DNA of 64,000 nucleotides from Nigrospora sphaerica (lineage: Eukaryota > Ascomycota > Sordariomycetes > Amphisphaeriales > Apiosporaceae). The stretch spans positions 434,001 to 498,000 of the forward strand of contig JAGVVL010000013.1 of NCBI GenBank assembly GCA_018287875.1, given 5' to 3'. The notes below the pieces were generated by a model. It made no database searches. It saw nothing but the letters and a program-made list of their open reading frames with translations, and was not told the origin of the DNA. Within the stretch, counting starts at the first letter, position 1. The number at the start of each line of letters is the position of its first letter. A program made the position numbers and the translations under genes. Of the stretch, positions 1 through 12,096 are shown one piece after another.

Positions 1-302
1 TTAAGCAGTAGCTAATTGGACATTTTTCTTATTAAAGGCCTTTTGGATCTTCCGGAAGAGTAGTCGTTATATAGTTAAGTGTTCCACTAGCTGGTTCGAA
101 AGCTGCATTTAGTCTTTAAAGTCCGACGTCTTCTTTAGAGTAGACCAAACTACTATAGAAGTACCGGATCTCTTTGGAGGTGTCGAGAAGACCTTATTCG
201 AGTAGGATTCCTTCGATTTCGTCGTATCGGGTATTGTTTAGTATGTATTTTAAACTACATTCCGGCTTAGAAGCGGTTTAGCTATACACACTGGCTAAAG
301 AC
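1..302 (-). mobile_element. Fot1/pogo DNA transposon (Fot-A), distal part
   Basis: This segment is the reverse complement of the 3' part of the pogo-type element at 27088-28947; its first base corresponds to about 28637 there. It holds the degenerate C-terminal end of the transposase gene. The element is cut at 302 by the LINE-A insertion and resumes at 12097. About 310 bp, including the far terminal inverted repeat, lie outside the window. Bases 285-302 are one copy of an 18-bp target duplication repeated at 12079-12096. The assignment rests on direct base similarity to the intact copy. Confidence 0.85.
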
Positions 303-422
303 AGAGACGACCTTCCTTCCTATTTATTCTTTTCTGGCACCCACTGTTAGTGCCAGCCTGCTATTTACTGCCAAATCCTTAACAATCCTCTAACGGCGCC
401 TCAACGCCAACCCAGAGGCCAA

Positions 423-1790
423 ATGGACTCTGGGACCATCATCGTGATGGCTTCACCTCCTCGTGAGGACATCACCGATGAGGTGATGACGGGAAACGAT
501 CCTCCCGACCACCTGGCAGAAGCTTCCCCCACTTATACTCACAAGAGGAAGCGAACGGGGCAGAATGAGGCCCCTGCGAACGGTCCACTGCGAAACCGAA
601 GGAAGGTCGACGACACTCGAGAAGCTTCGACGACAGAAGAAGCCGCGCTGTAGACTGCAAAGGAAGGACACCAATTGGCCACGGACACACTAGCCCCGAT
701 CCTAGGCGATATAGATAAGCGACATAATACCCGACGATCGGTACTCACGAAGATCGCCCGCGCTTTAGACAACATCATCGAAGAATACTGCGACGAAGAT
801 AAGGAAATAGCCGCGGAGATTATAAAAGGTTTCACGGCGTTCCTACTGGCTAAGACTAGGGAAACGATTGGCCCCCACCCGAACGAACACCTCCTACAGG
901 CGAACGGCCCGACCCGAGCGGAGCCCCTTAAGACCCCCACACGTAGCTAGGCTAACGTCGCCCGAGCTGGACAGAAGCTAACACCCTAAGACGGTTCAGA
1001 TAAGCGAACTAAGGAAACGAATTAACGAGAGGACCTTCGAGTTCTTATAAGGATCCTAGAGGAACATCGAAGCTAGGTACATGCCCAATATAACTTCGCC
1101 CTGCAATAAGCCGTATGTAACACCCTCGACTTATCTTTAGTGGACGTTCCCGATGTCCACTATATAGCGACGGGCGTTGCTGTCTATCCGAGAAATAAAG
1201 AAACAAGGGAGGTTCTCCTCCGAAATAAAGAAAAACTAGCACGAAGCCTCCGAGCTAGCACAGTCGAGGTCCCGGTTACATAGGTGAACTACGTAATTCC
1301 CGGCTACCCGACGCAACTCTTTAACATTTTTAGCAAGATATTCGAGACTGACACACTCTTATAAGACGAAGTTCTTGCCTAAACAGGCATCGAGCTAGTA
1401 AGCGTATGCTGGTCACGATAGGAACCGATTCCGGGGACAAATAAGAGATCATGCATCGTCTTGTTCTTATAAAAAGTTCGTCTATTCCGGCTCTTTAGGG
1501 CGAGTAGGCCTGCCCGGCTGATTGAGAAACGGACGCCTCCTAGCCGCCACAACCCAGGATGCCAAGGATACCACCCGAGCCGGGTGTGTACAAGAACCGA
1601 AAAGTGTAAGAACTGTAGCGCCCAGCTCCCGACAGAACATGAACACCCGCAGCCGTGCCAGGAACGCCCACGATATGCGAACTACTACAGGCCAGCTCCA
1701 GCAAGCCACGAGAACTGCCCGGCGAAGCCAGTGGTGAAACACGGAAAGCTAGTACGCCTAACGCGAAGCGAGCTTGCGAAGATCCGCTAG
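423..1790 (+). pseudogene. LINE-A copy 1 ORF1 (gag-like)
   Basis: One frame runs from the ATG at 423 to a stop at 1788-1790, broken by several stops including one at 651-653. The N-terminal part is hydrophilic and rich in Pro, Asp and Glu, with a basic KRKR patch. A helical segment follows (about 675-950). The C-terminal part has closely spaced cysteines and histidines (CKNC...HEH...C, then H..NC), consistent with nucleic-acid-binding zinc knuckles of a LINE ORF1 protein. The protein would package the element RNA. All broken segments share one frame, so degradation was by point mutation and not by indels. Confidence 0.6.
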
Positions 1791-1869
1791 ACAGGTAGCT
1801 TGCTTTATAAGGCAGCCTAACCGTAAGGAACAAGCCAGGGAGGCAACACACTGGAGGAAGCTAGCCCGG

Positions 1870-4800
1870 GATTAAACACGCTTAATGTCGACAGGAGCAC
1901 CGTCGATGCAGCCATAGAGGACTCAACTTATATGCCTATAGAAGCCCTAAGAAGACAACCTCAGCCCTCCTAAAAGAACAAGACGAAGCGCAGCTAACGG
2001 AATATCCTACGTATCAACTATCATGAATAGGGAAAGCGATCGAACACACTTGACACGCACTAGACTAGGGCGACAAGTCCTATAGGTAGCGTAGGCTAAC
2101 GTAGGCAAATCACCGCCGGCACACACGGCCTTATTATAGCAATGCTGGGAGGATCATATAGACGTGATCCTTATATAGGAGCCATCCGTTATAAACGACA
2201 GCAGGAACAGATTTAACTCGCACCCAGGCTACAGTGCTTACGTTCCGGTTGATAGCTGGGACAGCATCGCTACTCAGCCCCGGGTCATAACCTATGTCTG
2301 GAAAGATAGCAGGCTGAAGACGAGGCAAAAGCGGCCATAGAAGTCTAGAGACCTCCTATAGCTGGAGATCGACTACTTCACCTTGATTAATATTTACAGA
2401 CCCCCATAAGAACCGCTAAGTCAGGCGACAAGACTCCTCTTAAGCCTGCGACCACCAACCCAATACACGGTCGCAGGGGACTTCAACGTATGGTACAGCG
2501 TTTGGGACCCAGACGTGCCCTAAACTCGGAACGGGGGGATTGAGGTCCATGACTGGGCTATCGCTAACGGGCTCAGCTATATTGGCGAGATAGGGACCCC
2601 AACACACGCAGTAGGACGAACTATCGACTTAGCCTTCTTTAACATTCCTTTTGCGGCAGCGGAGGTGGACCCAAGGCTTCGGATAAGAGCAGACCACGAA
2701 ACAATCCGAATCTTAATTCCCTGAAGCGACCAGACACTAGGGACACAGTTCCGGTACTCGATACTAAATAATAAACTCGAAGCTTTTGCCGGCCTAGTCG
2801 CGCTCGGCGTACAAAGCCTCACGCCACTTCTCCCAATACCGACGGCGAATTAACTGGACCAACGGGCAACGGAGATCCTAGCCCTCTTACGTAGAGCGCT
2901 AGAAATAATCGGGAAGCAGCCAATTAAGAACGGTCACAATGCGCCATAGTGGACCGACGCCTGCTAGGCAGCCTAGGACGCGTTCCGACGAGTAAGACGA
3001 CACCACTAAGGGGACTGGAGACACCTAGAAGAACGAAGACACTTCCTTGCGGTGATACGGAGAGAAAAGCGGGAATATTGGCGACGGAAAATCGACTCTG
3101 TCTAGTCCGATCAAGACCTATACAGGGTCGTCTAATGGTATAAACTGCTGCCCGCCTTACAGGCACCTCCTCTAGTTATCGGGGATAAGACAATCGAAGA
3201 CACGGAAGAGAAGGCACACGCCCTACGTAAGGCCCTTCTAAAGCGATTCACAGACGCCGAAGACCTCGAGGACGACCCTCTCAAGATCCCAACGGTACCG
3301 CGGCGCATCCTGCCCTGGAGCACCCACATATCTAAGGAGGAGCTGACAGCCGCCACAATCGCGGTGAAGAGCACTTCGCCCGGGACCGATGGAATCTCGG
3401 TACGGCTACTAAAAGCGTGCTGGGAGGCCATCTAAGAACCTGTACGGTCCCTCTTCTAAGCCTGCCTACGGATCGGTCACTACCCACGCCCGTTCCGCAC
3501 AGCCAAGGTCGTGATGCTTCGGAAGCCGAACAAGAAAGACCTCTCGAACCCCCGCTCCTGGCGACCAATCGCGCTTCTCTCCTGCCTCGGGAAAGGCCTC
3601 GAGAGACTCGTAGCTAGACGAATAGCGAACACTACGCTCTTACATAAGGTGGTCAGCCCACAACAGGCCGGCGCCTTGCCGACACGGGCAGCCTCAGACC
3701 TCCTCGCCTACTTAACACACGAGATCGAGCATTCCCTAGAGAACAAAGGCACAGCCTCGATTCTCACTGTGGACATAAAGGGCGTATTCGACGCTACCCT
3801 TAAGAGGCGGCTTATACTTTGTATAAGGCAACAGGGTTAAGTAACCCAGCTTATTAAGTTTGTCGGCTCCTTTATAGAAGAGAGATAAGCACGGATCCAA
3901 CTCGACGACGTTATAATAAAGCCATAGGCAATCCAATACAGCCTACTATAAGGGTCCCCCGCCTCCCCTGTCCTATTCCTTCTATACATCGCAGACATCC
4001 TACTTAAGGATATAAGACACCGGTTTAGGTATACAGACGATATATGCTTTTACCGAGCTAGCAAGTCCCTACACGATAACGCACGACAGCTAGCAAAGGA
4101 CTTAAACGATGTCCTCAACTAGGGCAAGGGAAACAAAGTCACTATCGACCCGGACAAAAGCGAGCTGCTCTATTTCACGTGCATAAAGAACCCAGGGGAA
4201 CTCCCTAGCGTAACAGCACGGGACCACGGGCTGACCATACACGCCTCGGTCCAGCCTATACGATGGCTCGGCGTCTGGTTCGACTCGAAGCTACGGTTCA
4301 CGGAGCACGTAAAGAGGAAAGCGGCACAAGCGCGAAACGTCGTACGACACCTTCGGAGCCTAGCCAACACTCAGCAAGGCCCTCCGCCAAGAGCCCTCCG
4401 GAAGGCTATCTTTACCTGCATTCTCCCTATCCTCACATACGGGGCCGAGGCATGGTACGAGGGACGCACGAAGACACGAAAGTTCGCTAGCCGACAACAT
4501 AATATGGAGGTGTCGACACGATAAGAGGCACAAATAGACGAAATAGATAGGGTCCTAAGGGAGGCCATACGAGCTGTTCTGCCTATATGGAAGACAACAC
4601 CGATAGCCACGCTATACAGGGACGCAGGTGTCCTAACGGCGCGAATCGCACTGGAAGCGGCGTTCTATCGCTTCGGACAACGGCTCCAGTCAATGGACAA
4701 CAGCCATATGCTAACAGCGCGGACAGCACTGCGGCCCTATTTATCAGGTCGCGGCTACGGCTCTTACCAGCCTACGCGAACCAGGCTCTAGAGAGCGGCC

Positions 4801-5880
4801 AGACTCCTACCTACCATCCCAAGGCCACAGTACCTCCTAAAACGTTACACGTTTAAACCGGACCCGCAGAAGGATAAGAAAACAGCGGCGAAGGAGTTCA
4901 TAGCGTGGCAATTAAAGCTTCCCGACACGCACCTCGTCGTCTTCTCGGACGGGTCAAAAGGACCGGACGAGGCAGTCGGCTGGGGTTTCGTGATCTACAA
5001 AAACGGTCGGAAAATAAGATAAGGAAAAGGCCGACTAGGCCTAGCGGAAGTCTTCGACGGAGAGGCTGTAGGAGCGTGGCAAGGTCTACGCTAAGCCCAC
5101 CGGATCAACCTAGGCGCGACAATCCACGTTTGCCTAGACAACACCTCGGTTATCCAAGGCCTCACGGGAACCGCACTGAAAAGCTCGCAAGAAGTTTTCC
5201 TCGCCTTTTAGGAGATAGCGACTATAACCGACGTCCGCATTCGATGGGTGCCAGGTTATGAGGGGATTCAAGGGAACGAAAAGGCCGACAGGCTAGCGAA
5301 AGAAGAGGCCGCACTCCCAGCACGCCGGTCAGCCTAAGCTACATACGCAGGCGTGAAGCGACTCCGAAAAACAATTATATAAGAACAATTCACGAAGTGG
5401 TGGGAGGAGGCCTCCTAAGGCTGTAAGCGCTACCGAGAGCTTGAATTCACCGACGCTACCCTTAAGGTGCCTAAGGAGCTGGACCTCCCTAAACGGACAC
5501 TCCACAACTTTCTCGCGCTCTGATCAGGACACGGGGACTTCGACTAGTACTATAAGAAATTCCAACATCCCTAAAACGACCGATGCACCTGCCGAATATT
5601 ACGAACACCGGAGCATCTAGTCTACTGCCGCAAAACAAGAAGGCAACAGGCCCGTTGGCCGAAGTTCGACCCCGAACCGAAAACCTTAAAGGAATACTGG
5701 CAACGGCTAATACACGACCTAGAGAGGTTCCAGCTCTTTATAACGTTAACGAAGTACTACGAGGATATATGCCCACCATCGGTAGGCCGCAGAAGTTACT
5801 CTATATAAAGTCGCAGCTATTCAGACGGAGATAAAGCCGGGAACGAGCTCGCACGGAGGAGCCACGGAGACGGTTTGACC
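1870..5880 (+). pseudogene. LINE-A copy 1 ORF2 (endonuclease, RT, RNase H)
   Basis: All recognisable domains lie in one frame. An apurinic-type endonuclease occupies about 1880-2760, with ILI-stop-EP where ILIQEP is expected, then IYRPP, AGDFN near 2473 and a terminal RADH. Reverse transcriptase spans about 3340-4330, with RSWRPIALLS and the catalytic YTDD near 4030. RNase H starts near 4921 with VVFSDGSKGPDEAVGW, then LDNTS and a later DRLAKEEA. A C-terminal CTC...H..YC zinc motif sits near 5585. Such an enzyme nicks the target and copies the element RNA in place. Many stops at Trp and Gln codons make it non-functional. Start and stop positions are approximate. Confidence 0.8.
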
Positions 5881-6010
5881 AAAGGGTTGCCATTGGGCTT
5901 GACATGCGAGATATCTCGTGTTCATATAGATAGACTCTCGCACGCCAGATGCCCCTCGGGAGGCGGGACACTGTCCCAGTATGGCGATAATACACACACA
6001 CACACACACA

Positions 6011-6024
6011 CACTGGCTAAAGAC
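6011..6024. repeat. Target-site copy between tandem LINE-A elements
   Basis: The 14 bases CACTGGCTAAAGAC separate the (CA)n tail of LINE-A copy 1 from the 5' end of copy 2. The same sequence borders the pair on the left (289-302) and on the right (12083-12096). Three copies of one target for two elements means they are joined at the same target sequence. Confidence 0.85.
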
Positions 6025-9000
6025 ACCTTCCTTTCTATTTATTCTTTTCTGGCACCCACTGTTAGTGCCAGCCTGCTATTTACTGCCAAATCCTTAACAA
6101 TCCTCCAACGGCGCCTCAACGCCAACCCAGAGGCCAGATGGACTCTGGAACCATTATCGTGATGGCTTCACCTCCTTGTGAGGACACCACCGATGAGGTG
6201 ATGACGGGAAACGATCCTCCCGACCACCTTAAAGAAGCTTCCCACACTTATACTCACAAGAGGAAGCGAACGGGGCAGAATGAGGCCCCTACGAACGGTC
6301 CACTACGAAACTAAAGGAAGGTCGACAACACTCGAGAAGCTTCGACGACGGAAGAAGCCGCGCTGCAGACTGCAAAGGAAGGACACCAATTGGCCACGGA
6401 CGCACTAGCCCCCATCCTGGGCGATATAGATAAGCAACATAATACCCGACGATCGGTACTCACGAAGATCGCTCGTGCTTTAGACAACATCATCGAAGAA
6501 TACCGCGATAAAGATAAGGAAATAGCCACGGAGATTACAAAAGGTTTCATAGCGTTCCTACTAGCTAAGACTAAGGAAACGATTAGTCCCTACCCGAACG
6601 AACACCTCCTATAGGCAAACGGCCTAACCTAAGCTAAGCCCTTTAAGAACCCTACATATAGTTAAGCTAACGTCGCCTAAGTTAGATAGAAGCTAACACC
6701 TTAAGACGGTTTAGATAAGCGAACTAAGGAAACGAATTAATAAAAGGACCTCTAAGTTCTTATAAGGATCCTAAAGGAATATCGAAGCTGGGCATATACT
6801 TAATATAACTTCGCCTTATAATAAGCTGTATATAACACCCTCGACCTATCTTTAGTGGACGTTCCCGATATCCACTATACAGCTACGGGCGTTGCTATCC
6901 GTCTAAGAAATAAAGAAATAAGGGAGGTTCTCCTCCGAAAGAAAGAAGAACTAGCACGAAGCCTCCGAGCTAGCATAGTCGAAGTCCCGGTTACATGGGT
7001 GAACTATGTAATTCCCAGCTACCCGACATAACTCTTTAATATCTTTAGCGAGATATTCGAGACTAATATACTCTTATAAGATAAAGTTCTTATTTAAATA
7101 AGTATAAAGCTAGTAAGTGTACGCTAGTTACGATAGGAACCGATTTTAGGGACGAACAGGAGATCATATATCGTCTCGTTCTTATAAAAAGTTCGTCCGT
7201 TCCGGCTCTTCGGGGCGAGTGGGCCCGCCTGGCTGATTAAGAAACGGACGCCTCCTAGCCGCCACAACCTAGGATGCTAAGGATACCACCCGAGCTAGGT
7301 GTGTACAAGAACCGAAAGGTGTGAAAACTGTAGCGCCCAGCTCTTAATAGGATATAAACACCCGTAGCTATACTAGGAACGCCCACGATATACGAACTGC
7401 TACAGGCCAGCTCTAGCAAGCCACGAGAACTGCCTGGCGAAGCCAGTAGTGAAACACGGAAAGCTAGTACGCCTAACACAAAGCGAGCTTATAAAGATCC
7501 GCTAAACAGGTAGCTTACTCTATAAGGCAGCCCAACTATAAGGAACAAGCTAAAGAAGCAACATATTAAAGGAAGCCAGCCTAAGATTAGACACGCTTAA
7601 TATCGATAGGAGCACTGTCGATACAGCTATAAAGGACCCAACTTATATACCTATAGAAGCCTTAAGAAGACAACCTCAGCTCTCTTAAAAGAATAAGACG
7701 AAGCGTAGCTAACGGAATATCCCACGTATCAACTACTATGAATAGGGAAAGCGATCGAACACACCCGACACGCACTAAGCTAGGGCGATAAGTCCTATAG
7801 GTAGCGCAGGCTAATGTAGGCAAATCGCCGCCGGCATACACGGCCTTACTATAGCAATGCTAGGAGGACTATATAGATGTGATCCTTATATAGGAGCCAG
7901 CCGTTATAAACAACAGCAGGAATAGATTTAACTTGCACCTAGGCTACAGTATTCACGTTCTAGTTGATAACTGGGACAGCATCGCTACTTAGCCCCGGGT
8001 TATAACCTATGTCCGGAAAGACAGAAGGCTGAAGATAAGGTAAAAGCGGCCATAGAAGTCTAGAGACCTCCTATAGCTGGAGATCGACTACATCACCTTA
8101 ATTAATATTTACAGACCCCCACAAGAACTGCTAAGCTAGGCGATAAGACTCCTCTTAAGCCTGCGACCACCGACCTAATACACGGTCGCAGGGGACTTCA
8201 ATGTATAGTACAGCGCTTAGGACCTAGATGTGCCCTAAACTCGGAACGGGGGGATTGAGGTCCACGACTAGGCCATCGCTAACAGACTCAGTTACATTGG
8301 CGAGATAGGGACCTTAACACACGTAGCGGGACGAACTATCGACTTAGCCTTCTTTAACATTCCTTTTATAGTAGTAAAGGTGGACTTAAGGCTTCGGACA
8401 AGAGCAGACCACGAAACAATCCGAATCTTAATTCCCCAAAGCGACCAGACACTAGGGACACGGTTCCGGTACTCGATACTAGATAATAAACTCGAAGCTT
8501 TTACTGGCTTAATCGCGCTCGGTATATAAAACCTTACGCCACTTCTCTTAATACCGATAGCGGATTAACTAAACTAACGGGCAACAGAGATCCTAGCCCT
8601 TTTACGTAGAGCGCTAGAAACAATCGGGAAACAGCCAATTAGGAACGGTCACAATGGGCCATGGTGGACCGACGCCTGCCGGGAAGCCCGGGACACGTTC
8701 CGATAAGCAAGACGACACCATTAAGGGGACTGGAGACACCTAGAAGAACGAAGACACTTCCTCGCGGTTATATAGAGGGAAAAGCGGGAATATTAGTAAC
8801 AGTAAATCGACTTTATCTAGTCCAATTAAGACCTATACAGGGTCGTCTAATGGTATAAAATGCAGCCTGCCTTATAGGCACCTCCTCTAGTTATCGGGGA
8901 TAAGACAATTGAAGACACAGAAAAGAAGGCACACGCCTTACGTAAGGCCCTTCTAAAGCGATTCACGGACGCCGAAGACCTCGAGGACGACCCTCTTAAG

Positions 9001-9540
9001 ATCCCGACGGTACCACGGCGCATCCTGCCCTAGAGCACCCACATATCTAAGGAGGAGCTGACAGCCGCTATAATCGCGGTGAAGAGCACTTCGCTTGGGA
9101 CCAATGGAATCTCGGTACGGCTACTAAAAGTGTGCTAGGAGGCTATTTAAGAACCTGTACGGTCCCTCTTCTAAGCCTGCCTACGGATCGGTCACTACCT
9201 ACGCCTGTTCCGTATAGCAGAGGTCGTGATACTTCGGAAGCCGAATAAGAAAGACCTCTTGAACCCCTGCTTTTAGCGACCAATTACGTTTCTCTCCTGC
9301 CTCGGGAAAGGCTTTAAGAGACTCGTAGCTAAACAAATAGCAAACACTATACTCTTATATAAGGTGGTCAGCCTATAATAGGCCGGCGCCTTACTGATAT
9401 AGGCAGCCTTAGACCTCCTCGCCTACTTAATACACGAGATCGAGCATTCCCTAGAGAATAAAGGCACAGCCTCGATTCTCACCGTGGATATAAAGGGCGT
9501 ATTCGACGCCACCTTTAAAAGGCGGCTTATACTTCGTATA

Positions 9541-9884
9541 TGTTACAGGTTGGGACCTGGGAGATAGGCTCAGGCGCACCTGGCCTGAGCGTCTCACGAA
9601 CCCCTCACATGAGGCTTCGAGTAGGTCTCTCCATTCGAACGCCAGGCTAGTGGTCAAGACCTAGGAGGGGGGAGCTGAGCAGCGATCCGAACGTTCCGAT
9701 CCGAACGTTCCGGTCCGAACGTTCCGGTCCGAACGTTCCGACCCGAACGTTCCGGTCCGGTCTCGCAAGATTTAACGAGACGCTGCGCCCGGCCTCCTGA
9801 GGACGATTCTCTTCTCTCTTTCTCATCTAGAAAATAAACAGCATTTGGCCCCTTCGATAGTGCTTCAAGGCTCAGCCTCTCACA
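9541..9884. mobile_element. Solo LTR (344 bp) with 5-bp target duplication
   Basis: Copy 1 of LINE-A is continuous here, but copy 2 has 344 extra bases. The insert starts TGTTACAG, ends CTCTCACA and is flanked by GTATA at 9536-9540 and 9885-9889. TG...CA ends plus a 5-bp duplication are the marks of a solo LTR left by recombination between the LTRs of a retrotransposon. It is GC-rich and shows none of the TA enrichment of the LINE around it, so it arrived late or escaped RIP. It is unrelated to the 199-bp copia LTR at 52954. No internal retroelement sequence is present. Confidence 0.85.
9684..9753. repeat. Five tandem 14-bp repeats with GAACGTTC palindromes
   Basis: Five head-to-tail 14-mers of the form GRYCCGAACGTTCC lie inside the solo LTR. 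Each contains the palindrome GAACGTTC, which fits GAAnnTTC, the inverted pair of heat-shock-factor half sites. Units differ only in their first three or four bases. A role as an LTR enhancer is inference. Confidence 0.85.
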
Positions 9885-12096
9885 GTATAAGGCAATAGGG
9901 CTGGGTAACCCAGCTTATTAAGTTTATCGGCTCCTTTATAGAAAAGAGATAAGCACGGATTTAACTCGACGACGTTATAATAAAGCCATAGGCAATCTAA
10001 TACGGCCTACTATAAGGGTCCCCTACCTCCCCTGTCCTCTTCCTTCTATATATTGTAAACATCCTACTCGAGGATATAAGACACCGTTTTAAGTATACAG
10101 ACGATATATGCTTTTATTAAGCTAATAAATCTCTACACGATAATGCACGATAACTAACGAAGGACTTAAACGATGTCCTTAACTAGGGTAAGGAAAATAA
10201 AGTTACTATCGACCTAGATAAAAGCGAGCTGCTCTATTTCACGTATATAAAGAACCCAAGGGAACTCCCTAGCGTGACAGCACGGGACCACAGGCTGACT
10301 ATACACGCCTCGGCCCAGCCTATACGATAACTCGGCGTCTGGTTCAACTCGAAGCTTCGGTTCACGGAGCACGTGAAGAGGAAAGCGGTATAAGCGCGAA
10401 ACGTTGTACGACACCTTCAGAGCCTAGCCAACACCTAGCAAGGCCCTCCGTTAAGAGCCCTCCGGAAGGCCATCTTTACCTGCGTTCTCCTTATCCTCAC
10501 ATACAGGGCCGAGGTATAGTATAAGGGACGCACGAAGACACGAAAGTTCGCTAGCCGACAACATAATATGGAGGTGTCGACACGATAAGAGGCACAAATA
10601 GACGAAATAGATAGGGTCTTAAGGGAGGCCATATAAGCTGTTCTGCCTATATAGAAGACAACACCGATAGCCACGCTATATAGGGACGCGGGTGTCCTAA
10701 CGGTGCGAATCGCATTAAAAGCGGCGTTCTATCGCTTCGGATAACGGCTCTAGTCAATGGACAACAGCCATATGCTAACAGCGTGGACGGCGCTGCGGCC
10801 CTATTTATCAGGCCGCGGCTACGGCTTTTTCCAGCCTACGCGAACCAGGCTTTAAAGAGCGGCCAGACTCCTACCTACCATCCTAAGGCCACAGTACCTC
10901 CTAAAACGTTACACGTTTAAACCGGACCCGCAGAAGGACAAGAAAACAGCGGCGAAGGAGTTCATAGCATGGCAATCAAAGCTTCCCGACACGCACCTCG
11001 TCGTCTTCTCAGACGGGTCAAAAGGACCGGACAAGGCAGTCGGTTAGGGTTTCGCGATCTACAAAAACGGTCGGAAAATAAGATAAGGAAAAGGCCGACT
11101 AGGCCTAGCGGAAGTCTTCGATGGAGAGGCTGTAGGAACATGGTAAGGTCTACGTTAAGCCCACCGGATCAACCCAGGCGCGACAATCCACGTTTACTTA
11201 AATAACACCTCGGTTATCTAAGGCCTCACGGGAACTGTACCGAAAAGCTCGCAAGAAGTTTTCCTCGCCTTTCAGGAGCTAGCGACTATAGCCGACGTCC
11301 GCATTCGATAGGTGCCAGGTTATAAAGGGATTTAAGGGAACGAAAAGGCCGATAAGCTAGCGAAAAAAGAGGCCGCACTCTTAGCACGTCGGTTAGCCTA
11401 AGCTATGTACGCAGGTATAAAACGACTTTGAAAAACAATTATATAAGAACAATTCACGAAGTGGTAGGAGGAGGCCTCTTAAGGCTATAAGCGCTACCGA
11501 GAGCTTGAATTCACCGACGCTACCGTTAAGGTGCTTAAGGAGCTGGACCTCCTTAAACGGATACTCCACAACTTTCTCGCGCTCTAATTAGGATATAGGG
11601 ACTTCGACTAGTACCATAAGAAATTCCAACATCCCCAAAACGACCGATGCACCTGCCGACTATTACGAACACCGGAATATCTAGTCTACTGCCGCAAAAT
11701 AAGAAAGTAACAGGCCTGTTAGCCGAAATTCGACCCCGAACCGAAAACCTTAAAGGAATACTAGCAATAGCTAATACACAACCTAAAGAGGTTCCAGCTT
11801 TTTATAATGTTAACGAAGTATTATAAGGATATATACCTATTATCGGTAGGCCGCAGAAGTTACTTTATATGAAGTCGCAGCTATTCAGACGGAGATAGAT
11901 CCGGGAACGAGCTCGCACGGAGGAGCCACGGAGACGGTTTGACCAAAGGATTGCCTTTAGGCTTGACATGCGAGATATCTCGTGTTCATGTAGATAGGCT
12001 CTCGCACGCCAGATGCCCCTCGGGAGGCGGGACACTGTCCCAGTATGGCGATAATACACACACACACACACATATACATACACACTGGCTAAAGAC

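Larger units (their letters stand above)
303..6010 (+). mobile_element. LINE-A copy 1, Tad-like non-LTR retrotransposon with RNase H, RIP-degraded
   Basis: A 5.7-kb non-LTR retrotransposon lies head-to-tail with a second copy at 6025-12078. It has an ORF1, an ORF2 with endonuclease, reverse transcriptase and RNase H, a C-terminal CCHC motif and a (CA)n 3' tail. The left flank ends with a target sequence, CACTGGCTAAAGAC. That sequence is repeated at the junction of the two copies (6011-6024) and again after copy 2. There are no LTRs. Both reading frames are interrupted by stops, mostly TAG replacing TGG or CAG, as RIP would produce. It looks inactive. The RNase H and the overall order suggest the Tad/I group. 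Confidence 0.9.
6025..12078 (+). mobile_element. LINE-A copy 2, RIP-degraded, carrying a solo LTR
   Basis: Second LINE-A copy, colinear with copy 1 over its whole length. ORF1 starts at the ATG at 6138. The endonuclease block lies at about 7590-8480, RT at about 9050-10400 (split by the solo LTR at 9541-9884) and RNase H at about 10985-11390. The (CA)n tail runs into TATACATA before the target repeat. It has more stops and more TA dinucleotides than copy 1 and differs from it by many independent transitions. The two copies were therefore mutated separately after they formed. No coding capacity remains. Confidence 0.88.

Noticed and set aside
5801..6013. Peptide rich in Cys and Val near 6000
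   Set aside because: Translation of the (CA)n LINE tail, not a gene.
9684..9753. CRISPR array
   Set aside because: 14-bp contiguous tandem repeats without spacers, inside an LTR of a eukaryotic genome.
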